A stretch of 64,000 nt of DNA, from the NCBI GenBank assembly GCA_047967505.1, contig CM106540.1; one strand, written 5' to 3'. Of this stretch, positions 33,011 through 44,468 are shown one piece after another (position 1 is the stretch's first letter; every line of letters begins with the position of its first letter). Under the pieces are notes generated by a model. It made no database searches, was not told the origin of the DNA, and saw only the letters and a list, made by a program, of their open reading frames with translations. A program made the translations under genes and the position numbers. Source of the stretch: Dipteris shenzhenensis. Its lineage: Eukaryota > Polypodiophyta > Polypodiopsida > Gleicheniales.

Positions 33011-34470
33011 TCCAGCACCTCCTAGCTCTTATAAGGCTCCTAGATTCGACTAAGGCTTCGACTAAGCCAGGCTCCAGCGCATGCACCGAGAGCAGCTCCT
33101 AGTGACTCGCGGGTCTTCTCCGAGCCTTCTCCACTGTACCAAGGCGCATCCAAGGCTAGCCTCACATCAGCGAAGCCCAAGCTTCGTAGGCTTTGTCTCC
33201 GATGACTTGCTCCAACGACGATGGTGGCTTCTCTACGTAGCTCTGCTCCAGAGCCACCCAACGGAAGATTTCGACAGAATCTTAGGTAGATTTCGGTGTC
33301 CCGGATGGCGACAGGTGGAGGATAGCTTATCCTCAAGGTCAAGGTCACCTCACCAAAGCTTTGGTAAAAAATGAGCCATGTGGCACTCTATCCACGTTGC
33401 CACGTCATCACTAGCTCATCAGGTGCCACCTCATTTTTATTTGCCACGTGGCAATCGACTGTCATGTCAGCAATCTAGTCAGCATAAACACGTCATCTGC
33501 CACATCATCAGTGACACATCACCCTTGCCAGCTCAACTGCCACGTCAGCAAAGCCATGTCATATGTTGATATCATCATCTGTGCCACATCATCACTGCCA
33601 CTTGGCACTGACCCTTGCAGGCACAGTCCCCTGCCAAGCACACTGTGCACACACTGCGTGTGCACACAGTTGCCACCTCGGCACACTGCTCCATAGGCAC
33701 ACCTCTTGCTAGGTAGAGAGCCACATCATCATTGCATGTGATCGACAGTGACACATCATCATTGAGTACATTCCACTCCTTTTGCCCCTCCACCTAGATC
33801 AAGTCGTATCTCTTGATCCAGGAAGAATTTGAGTGCGCTCCAAAAAGAAAAGTTGCTCGTTTTTTCGTGCTCTATGCGCACGTCACACGCACATTTCGGC
33901 GCAAGTATCACTCACATTTTAGCCTCACTGTCAAAATCGACTTCCTACATGCACATCCACCTCTACATCCACGCATCTGACCCAACACTTAAAAAGAACA
34001 AAAGAAAAGGAATTATTTGCTGTTCTTTCATCGATCGACGGTTGGTATAGATCTAGATCAGAGTAGACTAGATTGCCATAGAGGGGACGCTTTGAATCTC
34101 CCCAAGTTGCGAATCTAAGCCATGTCTGAAATTCTCGCGTTCATCAGTTCAGTGAGTAGACTTTAGAGTTGTTCAGTGGCATTGCAGATTATTTGTGGGC
34201 AGATAGGATATGATTTGATTTCACACACGCACATGCCATCATTGTAAAGCCTATTCGGCTATTTCACGGCATTATGCACATCATTTCAGCCTTGTAAAGC
34301 CTCTTGGCTATTCTCGGTATCATTTGCCATAAGCCTTGTAACACATATTGGATTTTATACATTGCATGGTGGATATAAAGCTGCTGAAATCTGAAATGGA
34401 CTATAAAACTTCGGTGCTAACTTGACATGTTTGGTACTGGCAGGATCTGCTACAGGTGCAAAAACTGTAT
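33011..34470 (+). other. Unassigned; ACGTCA/CACATCATC-rich segment
   Basis: No gene is visible. From about 33375 to 33760 the motifs ccacgtcatca, gccacatcatc, ccacgtcag and ccacgtggc recur about a dozen times. It could be the LTR or leader of the Copia whose gag remnant starts near 34480, because no other LTR for that gag is evident. Boundaries could not be set. Confidence 0.35.
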
Positions 34471-34479
34471 GTGTAGCTG

Positions 34480-35596
34480 TAGATTCCGTTGCTGGTGCTA
34501 TGACAACAGGTGGATTGCCCAAGCTCAGGCAGAATGGGATAAGAAAGACAAGTACGCCTATCATCTGATCAAGTAGAATGTGCAAGATGTCATGCTAGGA
34601 CAGCTCAACACAGTCAAGGCATCGAAAGAAGCATGGGATATGTTCGCAGCTCTTTACAAGTCCAAGAACACATCCAGGATTCTCACACTGAGAAACCAAA
34701 TCAACCAGAGTTTCCGCAACAGCAGCGAAACCGGTCATGCTTATGTACTTCGGATCAAAGACTACAACAATCAACTTGCAGCAGTAGGAGAGACTATGAA
34801 TCCTGCAGAATTGGTTCAAGTCATCCTGAATGGACTAGGAGAGAGATACGAGAATCTAGTCCAAAGTAATATCATCCAACGACAAATTCCAACACTGGAA
34901 GAACTTCAATTAGTCTTACTTGGTGAAGAAGTCAGGACACAAGCAATTCAAGCACGCAAAGGTTATTCTAATGATGAGGCATTCACAGCTTCAGACAAAA
35001 GCAGAGGCAGAGGTAGAGGTAGATCATTCTAGAAAAGTGGTCATCAGCAGCAACAAGGTTATCATCAGCAGAATCGGCATCAGCATCATCCTCACCAACA
35101 TCAGAATCACTAAAGAGGAACTTATTCCAATCGAGGAAGATTCCAAGGATGAGGGAATGCATCCACCAATGTGTCAAACATCCAGTGCAACTACTGTCAT
35201 AAGTTTGAACACTATGAAAGAGATTGCCGCAAAAAGCAGTACGACCAAGGCAATCAATCCAACAGTAATCGAGGAAATTTTCGCGGCAGAGGAAATCGTC
35301 GTGGTGGACATTTCAGTTACAGTCATTTTATAAATGAACATGGAAATATGTTTCTTGCAAACGAGGAAATGCAGCAAACTGATACACTGTACCTAGACAG
35401 TGATTTCAATTCCAAAGAGGACTTCACCTATCAAGTCGACCAAGTGGAACAAGATCCTTGGTGTATCGACAACGGTACATCATCTCACATGACAAATCAT
35501 CAGGAATGGTTCACAGGGATGACGTGTACCCGTCCTTGTATTGAAGTCCCCAACAAGGATGACTTCTCTACGGCACAAGAAATTCGTAATGTTTGA
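34480..35596 (+). pseudogene. Copia gag and protease start, second family
   Basis: Coding pieces in two frames read a Ty1/Copia gag: KASKEAWDMFAALYKSKN (about 34620), LTLRNQINQSF, LVQVILNGLGERYENLV and a Gly/Arg-rich basic tail (SRGRGRGRSF), then a zinc knuckle CNYCHKFEHYERDC (about 35180) and the protease start CIDNGTSSHMTNHQEWF (about 35463). Stops at about 34576 and 35029 and a frame change break it. Integrase and RT are absent. It is not close to the young Copia at 15749. Confidence 0.8.
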
Positions 35597-36523
35597 ATGC
35601 ATGGTTAGCCTCCTTACGTATATCTCTGACAAAATGTGATGTCTTAGGGGGAAGTAGCCTACATCAATGCAGAGGTTCTAACGAGATCAAGCTTCTAACC
35701 GCAAAGCACTTGAGAAGGAGCTACAAGAAATACACAAGGAACAAGTGAAGAGGCTTGAATCAAAGACTCTCGAGAGGAAAATGTAGATATAAAAAAGAAT
35801 CTAGAGGAATTGTAGAAAATTCAAGGGCAAGCAATAGAGGTTGGAGGCCAAAAGGGATGCCAAAATGAACATTTTGAGTGCCCCCAAGTTTACCATGAAA
35901 CTAGCAACATAGACACGGTTGACTAGAGGGGATGCCTCACTATAGAGATTAGAGAGAATTTCTCAAGGACATTTCCAGCGTGTAGACAAGACATTACTCC
36001 TCCTTGATGGCCTAGTCCAACTAGCAATCTTATATGCATGTGCTTTTTGGGTGGTAGTCCTCTCCAAACTGTGCCTCTTTCTAGATCTTACCTGTCTGGA
36101 TTGTGTCAAATAGTTTGGATGCACAAAAGCATGATGATACTAAATACCATGGCTGGCTCTCTCGTCATCTATGTAGCTTGCAGCCAAGGGAGATGAGCAG
36201 TGCTGGTATGCATGAGTCTGCAAATGTTTCCACTTATTGGGCATGTCTATCGATCACTTACTGCCATTACGTACGTGAATCCTTGGTATACAAGATAACT
36301 TGTTTCTTTAGAGGGAGATTGATAATGCACAATGATGCAATCTCTGGGAATCAAGTCAGAGTCCTACTACAATTTTGCATTATGGGGGGATTGTTGGGCT
36401 TACCTTAAGGGTTTGATAGAGAGATAGTCCCCCTCTAGAGGTAGGGGCTTAGTCTGCCCCATAAAGGCCTTTGTATAGATGGATGTTCATGTGTGTGTTT
36501 GTGTGTGCGCGTGCACGTGTGTG
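35597..36523. other. Unassigned intronic sequence
   Basis: I see no coding signature. A glutamate/lysine-rich stretch near 35700-35800 could be a decayed coiled coil but has stops in every frame. A short GT/GC alternating run lies at about 36489-36522. Confidence 0.35.
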
Positions 36524-37330
36524 AGTGGAAATTCTTTGCGTGCTGAGAGTTTGCATTGGTCAAAGGTGTTTGATCGTCCCCTTGCCTTGCAGGAATCCAG
36601 ATGCGCTTATTTTATCTCGTTTAAAGGGATTCAATTGGTGGGTGATGTGATTCATGGAGATGGTACTTCATTATCTTTTCAATCAGCAGCCAGGCAGTAT
36701 GGTTTGGGGCTGTATTATCAACCCCTTTGGCATTATCTTTCTCAGATGCTTCAATGTTTCTTACTGCTGCTAAGGTTAGAGCTTACTTATCGTCCTATGG
36801 ATTGGTCTTCGTACCGTGAAGGTTCAGGCACTCGTCCATCACTATTGGCTGATGTCTCAGTGGCCATTTTGTATAAGGTTTTGATGCCTTGACCTTGGAT
36901 TTCAGATTGGGCAAATCAGGTTTGACCTATGAATCGTAATGCCGAGTGGAGGCACAAAAGATAGTGGCAGCTTTGGAGCTTCAAACTTCTTTATCGTAAA
37001 CAGGTCTTTTTATGGCCGGTGATACTTGATTTGGCAAACTCCTAGCACATAGACATATTGCTCCTGCTGTTTGTCACATATGTTTGTCTCCAAGGGAATC
37101 CTTGCTCCACCTTCTCTGACATTGCCGTGCGACTCGTGACTTTCTGCTGTTTTCTACAGCAGCGTCTCCGAGCTCGGTTTCCTATTGCCTGCTTTGGGAA
37201 GCTTTTTTGGTATTTGGGATCTACCCACGGAGGCGAGAGTCTGATGTTTTTCTTCACTTGGGTTCGAGATTAAACACTTTGGACTATTTCCAATTTTCAC
37301 TACTTCCAGATGTCACATCTTCTGATGCTG
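36524..37330 (+). mobile_element. LINE fragment, third type
   Basis: NSLRAESLHWSKVFDRPLAL followed by YFISFKGI (about 36530-36640) matches 62509-62620 (NSLRAESIHWSKVF, YFVSFKGI). Further on, a CHICLSPRESLLHLL...HC block (about 37070-37120) is a zinc-finger-like end typical of plant LINE ORF2 proteins. Stops and a frameshift show it is dead. Confidence 0.65.
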
Positions 37331-38871
37331 TAATTGCATGTTCCCTCTTTGGGGACTGATTCTTTTCATATAAAGTTACGTGGATTTCACCCAAAGCAAA
37401 AAGTATGTGAGTGTGTGAGAGCATACGCCTATGCAATCGTGTCCACACCGTTGGGTGCTGATGACAGCGGTGAGATGTCATGGTAGCTAGTCCTTGTTAT
37501 GCATAGAGTAATACTTACCTTATGTGACTAATAGCTTTCAAATATTGTGATTCACGCAAACATAATGTTGGTTTGTTGAAATCGGTATAAAAGTGTCATT
37601 TTGCACCTTCAAATTTGATGCTAAATAAAAAACGTTTACAGTGGAGATACTTGTTGCTCATTTGATGGTGCATAGCAAAGAGACGTTCCACTGCCTCATA
37701 CAGAACTTTTCCCATTGCTGTGCCTTCCGAAAGGGCTGATGTATACATTCTGATGACAGTACGGAAATTGATAAATAAGCATTGAAATGACATCCATCTG
37801 CAGATCCCACTACACATTATGTCTAATGTCTTTTGGATTTGTAGTAACATCACTCAAGGATGAAGATCTTTATGCATAACATTGTGCATACCTGATTACA
37901 CCAATAGCAGGCCATATACCAGGTCTTCTCACCATGTCATGGGAAAGTCCTGTCTGCTGTAAGCAGAGAAAGCATGAAGTTCCTAGTGCTTATCCTGAGG
38001 GCACTTTCAACACTGGAAAACATAAGGGCTGAGACAAGGTTAGTTGAGTGCAATAGAATGAGACTACTTGGTATGTCAAGTGACCAATGCAATAGATAAA
38101 AATAAGCACACTCATGAGACTACTTGGCATGCCAAGTGACCAATGCACTCCACAAGCCAGCCAAGAAGCAGATCACCAAGTTTGACTGCCTGAGCAAGAC
38201 TATTCCCCTCACCTCCGGGCACAGAGCATGTGGAATACATGGTCTAGTAGCCCGTTTACAAGGAGTGCATTCAGTGGCTTCATGGCAACTCCAATGCAAA
38301 ATGGATGGACTACTACTCGAGGTATCACAACTGAACCTCCCTTGCGTTGTTATTTAGCTACAGGATGGTTAAATATATACAACTAGATGATTATAAGAAC
38401 ATGCCTAAACTGATCCTCAGAATACAAAATACATGGTACGGTCTTTCCCCCATGTATTCACTTATAAGCCCCCCATACGGTTAAAAACCATACTTTCTCT
38501 TGGACTAGACAATCAGATGAACAATGTAAGTTTGGGAACCAAAAACATCTTGTTTTCACCTTGTTCCCAAACATCTTGTTTTCACCTTGCAGACTCATGA
38601 AGTGCTTTTAAGGTTGTAGTTGATATGATAATGTAGTCTCCGTCTGTTCTTCATGAGTTTCCTGTTTTTATGCCTTTTTTTAGGGTCAAAGTAAAACAAA
38701 AGTGCAGTTTCCTGTGAAGAATGGTATAAGGGCATTTCAATATCAAAATCCACACAGTGGGAAATTTTCTGGCACAGCCTGCATCATTTTTTTAGAAGGG
38801 AAGGGGAGGGGATGATACTTTTCCTGTTGCTGTTATTAAGCAAATAAAATTGAATTGTTCTTACTTGACAG
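37331..38871. other. Unassigned intron end with short tandem duplication
   Basis: No coding feature is supported. The unit atgagactacttggcatgcc...agtgaccaatgca occurs twice (about 38060-38095 and 38114-38147). A second short duplication, acatcttgttttcacctt, lies near 38548-38588. Confidence 0.4.
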
Positions 38872-38992
38872 TGGTGGTCACTGCTGTGACTGATCTAAAG
38901 AGTAAGCCTCGCTTTTATTCTACACCGGATCTTATCGCATTTTGTCGGAGATGGAGACTTCCCACTAATCATGTTTGGTTGTTTTCATCAAG
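38872..38992 (+). CDS. RLG1: tRNA ligase, internal exon B
   Basis: 121 bp with acceptor ...TTACTTGACAG and donor AAG/GTACTC. The first two bases complete the Val codon begun in exon A. It encodes VVVTAVTDLKSKPRFYST, then FCRRWRLPTNHVWLFSS, blocks I recognise from plant tRNA ligase directly after the DHGQRP segment. The last two bases (AG) plus the first base of exon C give Arg. There are no stops or frameshifts, although the preceding intron is 31.6 kb. Confidence 0.92.
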
Positions 38993-39109
38993 GTACTCTC
39001 TGTGACAGACAAATAAATCTAGTGTTGAATGAGCCATATGAGGCTAACGAATACTAGATTGTCTTCTTGTGCTCATGGGGTCTGATCTCGTCTTATTTGA
39101 TGAATGAAG

Positions 39110-39216
39110 GAAATCTGCTACTGCTTTTTTTACTGCGTACGATGCACTTTGTGAAGAAGGTACAGCGACACCTGTGAGCAATATCTTAGACCAGATTGCA
39201 GATGTATCAGTCCCAG
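39110..39216 (+). CDS. RLG1: tRNA ligase, internal exon C
   Basis: 107 bp, separated from exon B by a normal 117-bp intron (38993-39109). It encodes KSATAFFTAYDALCEEGTAT and ends DQIADVSVP. CEEGTAT is shared with plant tRNA ligases. The donor is CAG/GTGGGA. It ends in phase 1 and joins exon D to make Ala. Confidence 0.92.
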
Positions 39217-39691
39217 GTGGGAAACTTCCTTAGTCAGATTTGTGTTGGGTGTCGGTGAATACTCTCATATGGGGTAACTGTTTGGATGTGAGATAACTAT
39301 CTTTAGAGCAAGTATGCTTGTTGCTTATCTGCGAAAATGCATGTTGCAACAAAACTTAGCCTTCCAATTATGCAAGATTTCTTTCCATGATGTTCTTTCG
39401 GTTATTATTTGGCAATATGAAAAATTTATTGAACATCTGAGTTGGCATTGGTTCTAGTGCTACTGCTATAAAGCTCTGTGAAGTAATCTTCACCTTAAAA
39501 TTTTGTTTAAACAACTGCCTGTCAGATGATAAATGTACCATACCCCTAGCAGCAACCTCTAGTAGGTTATCACTTTACACTGCTCTGCATTTGTGATTTG
39601 GGTGAAGCCACATAATTTTTTTCTGAATCTCAGAGAACATTAAACTGCAGATTGGTCAGTTCTCTTTATTGTTTGCGTTTTTCCCTTTCAG

Positions 39692-39817
39692 CAACAAAAA
39701 GTCACACAGAGGTACAAGGGGAGATTCTTGAAGGCTTGGTTGCAAGATTAGTCAGTCCTTACAGTACAGAGCGTCTTCAGAAAGTGATCCAGAAATTTCC
39801 TATAGTAGACTGCAAAG
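39692..39817 (+). CDS. RLG1: tRNA ligase, internal exon D
   Basis: 126 bp after a 475-bp intron with a long pyrimidine acceptor (ttttccctttcag). It encodes ATKSHTEVQGEILEGLVARL, then QKVIQKFPIVDCK. VQGEILEGLVAR is a highly recognisable plant tRNA ligase block. The donor is AAAG/GTATTT. Its last base joins exon E, 19,951 bp downstream. Confidence 0.93.
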
Positions 39818-40070
39818 GTATTTGTTTGCATGGTGCATTGGAAATCTTCTTGGCTATCTTGGCTTTTTGGTAACAATTGAAGCCTCTTTGCATTTAAGTT
39901 ATGTTCTTGTACATTGGGATTTAATGCTTGCTCAGTTTGATTTTCAAGAAATGTGGGAAGCGCTTTAGGAAGGTAAGATATAGGACGCGTAATCCAAAAA
40001 AATGAGTAAGGGAAGGCAAGACCAAGGTGGGGAAGTGGGCTGTGTGCGTGCATGCGCATGTGTGTGTGTG

Positions 40071-40071
40071 A

Positions 40072-40109
<38 letters not shown>

Positions 40110-40127
40110 AAGAAAGAAAGAAAGAAA
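40071..40127. repeat. (GA)n and (GAAA)n microsatellite at the LINE 3' end
   Basis: A (GA)n run at about 40072-40104 is followed by GAAA repeats to 40127, adjoining the conserved LINE end AGTTTATTAAAG. In element sense this is a (TTTC)n tail. Confidence 0.85.
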
Positions 40128-43100
40128 GTTTATTAAAGTCTTCAGAAGACCAATGGGTCTATGAGACTGAAAAACCTGATACAATGAGCTGTGGTAGCGG
40201 AGCTACTAAACGAGCATCCACACCAATGCAGAATGCAAAAAATGCAAAATGGTAGTACTAAGTCCTAAGTACAACATAGTCATGTCGATAGTTGACTATA
40301 TTAATCTCAGCATCATCGTCATCATCAACATCATCAGAATCATCATCATCCTTATCATCAGCAACAGGACATCAGGATGGATGAGGCAGTGGAGGCATGA
40401 GGTCAGCAATAGAGCGTTGTCGGCCCCTCAAGGGTGCAGTTCTAGTACGTCTCTTGGTTGTAGCTCTGCGTCTAACCAGGGCCATTGTGACCCCCGTCGG
40501 TCGGGCTTTGAGTGACCCTAAACAAGGAGGGGATGTCCTCAAGTATGATTTGTGTGTCAACGCTCTGTCTGAGCTGTCGGGTCACAGGATCCGGGTCACG
40601 GTCATGTCGAGGTCTCGTCTCGTGGGGGTCTATGTGATGTGGCTGAAAGAACTCTGTGCTAGAGCTCTGAGAGGTATCAATCGAGGAAGAAGTCTGCTCC
40701 TGTCTCCATGCTCGGAGTATCCTCTTGCGGTGTCTAAGCACCTCATGGATGAGACCAACCAAACACCGCTGGTCTGGGTAGGAGAGGAGACGGGCCAAAC
40801 CCCCATAACTATCTTTGAAGAGGTAGTAGAAATGCCCTCGGATTTCATAGTAAACAGGACACCTGAAGATGAAATGCTCCTCTGTCTCAACCTCCTGCAT
40901 GTTACACAGTGTGCATATGCGCCTCTCCCTGGGTAACCGCTCTACTCTGCCACTCTCGATACAAAGTTTGTGTGAAGAGACCCGGAACTGCCCAAGAGAG
41001 ATCCTCAGCGAGTGGGGTACATGAATCTGGGTGTATCCTGGTGGATCAATGAAACCCTCCGTTGTGATATGTAAGAAGTGATCTGTGTAGAAGCCCAGCT
41101 TCACTGGAAGATCACTCGGGCCCAACCAAGTCCGGAATGTGTGTAGCTGTAGTAGATCCTCACGGATAACCTGGTTGACCTTGTGTGATAGGAGGGGAGA
41201 GAACGGAGCATCCATGCTGTATTGGAATGGAGGTAGTCTGTCCATGTGGAGCCCTAGCCCCTGAAACCATCTCTCTGTACGTGCATACCAGCACCTTTGG
41301 TCTCCCCATGCTGCAAGTGCCATAGAAGAGGACAGTGCTAGCCATGGTATCCTGCTACGCCCAGAGGTGTAATCCCCATACTGCGTGACTTGGTACAGGT
41401 ATGTGATGACCTGAAATGCAGCATCTAGCTATGATGGGGTGACCCAAATTCTGCCCGAATGATCTGGTTAGAAACGGATGGCTTACCACGGATCATCCCT
41501 GATAACATGAGAACTTGTAGCCGCTCCACCCTTGCTCACTCTGTATCCGACAAGTCTGGCCCCCAGCATGGACTGCTATAAATCCTTGTTGGGCGGACCA
41601 AGGAGTCAAAAAGCAACCCTTTGGTCCGTGGATCCTGAAAGTGAGAGCCGAAGCAGTGCCTCTCTAGTCTAGCCAATGAAGCATATCCTCTACTCAGACG
41701 TGCATGCATCGCGGGTCTCATAGTGAAGATGGGTCCGGAAAAGACGACCCCAAGATAAGTGTATGATGAAACTACTTCAACAAGGGACCCATGAAATGCG
41801 AACTTCTCCCGGCGCATGACAGTTCGAGACATATTGAAGATCATAACCTTGGTTTTACCAGGTTGACCTTCAAACCATGAGACTCACAAAAGGACTGTAG
41901 TGTGTCAAGGTGTCTCTGGAGCCCCTCGGCTGAGGAAGACAAGAGAGCCATGTCATCTGCATAAAGTAGTATCTGGATCAGCGTGCTCGCGAGAGAGCAA
42001 CCTACCCCCCTTGTGTCTGTATCACTATCTCGTGCTTGTCAATGTAGAGGCCAAACAAGGTAGGTAATAATGGACACCCTTGTTTGACCCCGATAGTGCT
42101 CATGATCTCGTTTGTCCATCCGGATCCTGTCCGGACTGTGCCTGAAACTCGCTCATAAAGTGCCATGATAGCCCAAATGATCTCTTGGTCGTAACCCAAA
42201 TCCTGTGGGCATTGTATGAGGTGGGCTCTTGGAACCGTGTCAAATGCCTTGCAGAAATCCAAAAAGCAATAATAAACCCTCTGCTTCCGTGCCCTCGCCT
42301 CCTCGATGATACATCTGAGCGCGAGAATGTGGTCCATGGTCCCATGATCCCGTGTGAAACTGGCCTGTCTTGCTGCTCTGAGTCCTCGACACTTCGCAAA
42401 TGTGCTGACCTCAGAATCAAGTACTGATGTATAAATCTTGGACATGACGTGTCCAATCATAATGGTCCTATAGTTCTCCGGGCTCATGGGATTTCCTGCC
42501 TTGTGAATGGGTGAGATAGTATTAATGATCAGGTGCGTGGAAACCCTAAGCAAACAAGTTTATTGAATAGCTTTGCTAAGATCGGGGCTAGGAGGTTAAT
42601 CCCATATGCAATGAACTCAGTGCATAGTCCGTCATGATCCTTCGCTTGGCCATTATGAAGTTTCATTACGGCATCCTTTACCCCCCTGCTAGTGAAGAGG
42701 GTGCAGGATGTGAGATGTGGCATGTGTGATAGGTTAGGGACTAGTTGATTTGGGATATCATAGAGTGTGTGTGCATAATCAAACCCCACTTGAGTGTCAG
42801 TGAGTGGTGAGGGGGACCGTCCTTCTAGAAATCTCCGCCAAAAGACCTTAGAGTTGTTACTGAAAAGAATGTTCAGTAGCTCCCTCTCGTTCCGACGCAC
42901 AAAGTCAAGTTTTTTCCTACGTACCAGTCGATGATACTCGCGTAGCGTCTTTGGTTCGCTTGGAAGATTGTTTTTGGTTTCGAATATAAGCTGACGGTGT
43001 AAAGCCTTACACTCATCATCGTACCAGCTATTACAGGGTACAGACCACCCAGGTGGTGGTGGGCGGGTGGTGTGGGGGAAGATGTGAAGAGCAGCATCGT

Positions 43101-43240
43101 GTAGTGAGCGGGTGACTAGGGCAGCACGGTCCTCTAATAGGGCTATAAAGTCAATGTATGCGAGAAGTATGTACAGACGGCAAGAGTAAGTAGGTGAGTG
43201 ATTGCGATCAGAGCGTATGTCATGGTAGGTGGAGTAAGAA
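40101..43240 (-). mobile_element. Non-L1 LINE copy 2 (most complete), minus strand
   Basis: In element sense this runs from 43240 to 40101. A linker region with SWYDDECKALHRQL and FWRRFLEGRSPSPL (43030-42820) leads into RT: NGQAKDHDGLCTEFI, PIHKAGNPMSPENYRTIMIG, CFLDFCKAFDTVPR, GVKQGCPLLPTLFGLYID (42060) and YADDMALLSSS (about 41960). A thumb-like LVRPTRIYSSPCWG block follows, then a zinc-finger end CTLCNMQEVETEEHFIFRC (about 40870-40930). It ends in (TTTC)n. Three frame changes break ORF2, and the endonuclease is missing at the 5' end. The RT is unlike the L1-type copies here; I cannot name the clade. Confidence 0.82.
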
Positions 43241-43246
43241 CTACTG

Positions 43247-43311
43247 AAATCGTAAACTGTACAAAATTGAAAACTATACGGAAATCGAAAACTGTACGAA
43301 ATCGGAAACTG
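43247..43311. repeat. Short degenerate tandem repeats at an element junction
   Basis: Units like atcggaaactgtac recur about four times (tcgtaaactgtac, tgaaaactatac, tcgaaaactgtac, tcggaaactgta), period about 16 bp, exactly between the minus-strand LINE and the Copia fragment. Confidence 0.6.
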
Positions 43312-43978
43312 TAGGCAGTTCACATCCATTTCAAGCCATCTTGTCACTTTGACAAGTGTTCTTTTTGTGCTTGGAATTAAAGTCAACTTGATTTCAATTT
43401 CAGCAGTTGCCACTTCAGGTTTCAGAGTGATTCTTGATGGATGCAAATGCCTAGTATATGATCTTCGTGATGACAATGCCATAGATCTCACTGGCACTTT
43501 GCAAAAGGGGCTTTATCACCTTGATCATGACTCAGTTGCACTTTCCCTTGAAGCATTTGCTATTTCATATTGACAGCTTGCTGAAACTCATCTTTGGCAT
43601 GAGAGAATGGGTCATCTCAATTATAGAGCTCTTGCCAAGTTACATTCACAGGGCATGGCAAATGATGTACCTCAAACTCACACAGTTTACAAACATGTGT
43701 GTGAGGGTTGTCTTTTGGGTAAGTGCATCGGTTTCCTTTTCAAAAGAATTGTCCAAAATTCTCACAAAGGAAATTGCAGCTAGTGCACAGTGATGTCTGT
43801 GGGCCAATTAGGACAAATGCCATTGGGGGGTACAAATATTTCATGACTCTAATTGATGACTTCACAAGATATTGCTGGGTATATGCTTTAAAAGTCAAAT
43901 CTGAAGTGTTCTCATGCTTTCAGAGGTGGATGAATATGGTTGAGAATGAATCAAGATGCAAGTTTGTGACTGTCAACA
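43312..43978 (+). pseudogene. Copia fragment (pre-integrase and integrase start)
   Basis: Pieces read GIKVNLISISAVATSGFRVI (about 43370), a zinc-region CEGC-like block (about 43700), LVHSDVCGP (about 43780), YFMTLIDDFTRYCWVYAL and MVENESRCKFVTVNTD, ending abruptly at 43978 where the hAT terminus begins. It is the same subfamily as 4213-6640. Stops and frame changes are frequent. Confidence 0.75.
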
Positions 43979-44387
43979 CAGATTTTTGGGAACGGAAACG
44001 GAAACGGAAACATTTCGAGATTTTTGGGAGGGCTGAAATGGGGAAACGCCATGTCAGCAAGGGAGGTTTAGAAAAGGGAGTTTGGAGATGAGAACACACA
44101 CATTTAGAATGCTACAGCCTACAGCCTACCTGTAACTTAAAATATAGTGCATAATACTTACCACATGGCACAATGTCACTTAGAAGTTAGAAGTTGGAAC
44201 TTAGAAGTTAGAACAAGTTACAAATTATAACTTAGAACTTGGAGCTTAGAAGTTAACTTAGCAGTGAGCAATACATATTACAAATATAAATGACAAAGCT
44301 GAAATCAATGAGAAAAGCTGAAGATTGACAAGTTATAAAATGCCAAAGGCAATATAATATATGATTCATATATTATTATGTCTCATT

Positions 44388-44432
44388 GTCAAGAGTCAAG
44401 ACTCAAGACTCAAGACTCAAGACTCAAGAGTC
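44388..44432. repeat. (actcaag)n minisatellite
   Basis: A 7-bp unit, actcaag or agtcaag, is repeated about six times inside the hAT 3' region. The nearby 44178-44265 has loose repeats of cttagaagttag. Confidence 0.75.
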
Positions 44433-44468
44433 AAAAGTACAAAATTCAGATTCCCAAAAGCCTAGGCT

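Larger units (their letters stand above)
7262..38871 (+). other. Giant intron A-B of the tRNA ligase gene
   Basis: The intron is 31,610 bp, from donor GTTTGT to acceptor TTCTTACTTGACAG. It holds the three-level retrotransposon nest at 13009-31405, fragments of two LINE types, a minus-strand Copia remnant and a Copia gag remnant. The stretches 7262-8830, 9222-10236 and 37331-38871 contain no coding signature I can identify. They are AT-rich with short direct duplications, for example gtggttttctgcaa repeated near 7530-7560. Confidence 0.85.

Noticed and set aside
37596-37853. 85-codon minus-strand frame as a possible gene
   Set aside because: No recognisable domain, no neighbours, intronic position; indistinguishable from chance.
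44388-44432. Regular short repeats as a CRISPR-like array
   Set aside because: Contiguous 7-bp units without spacers in a plant nuclear intron; an ordinary minisatellite.
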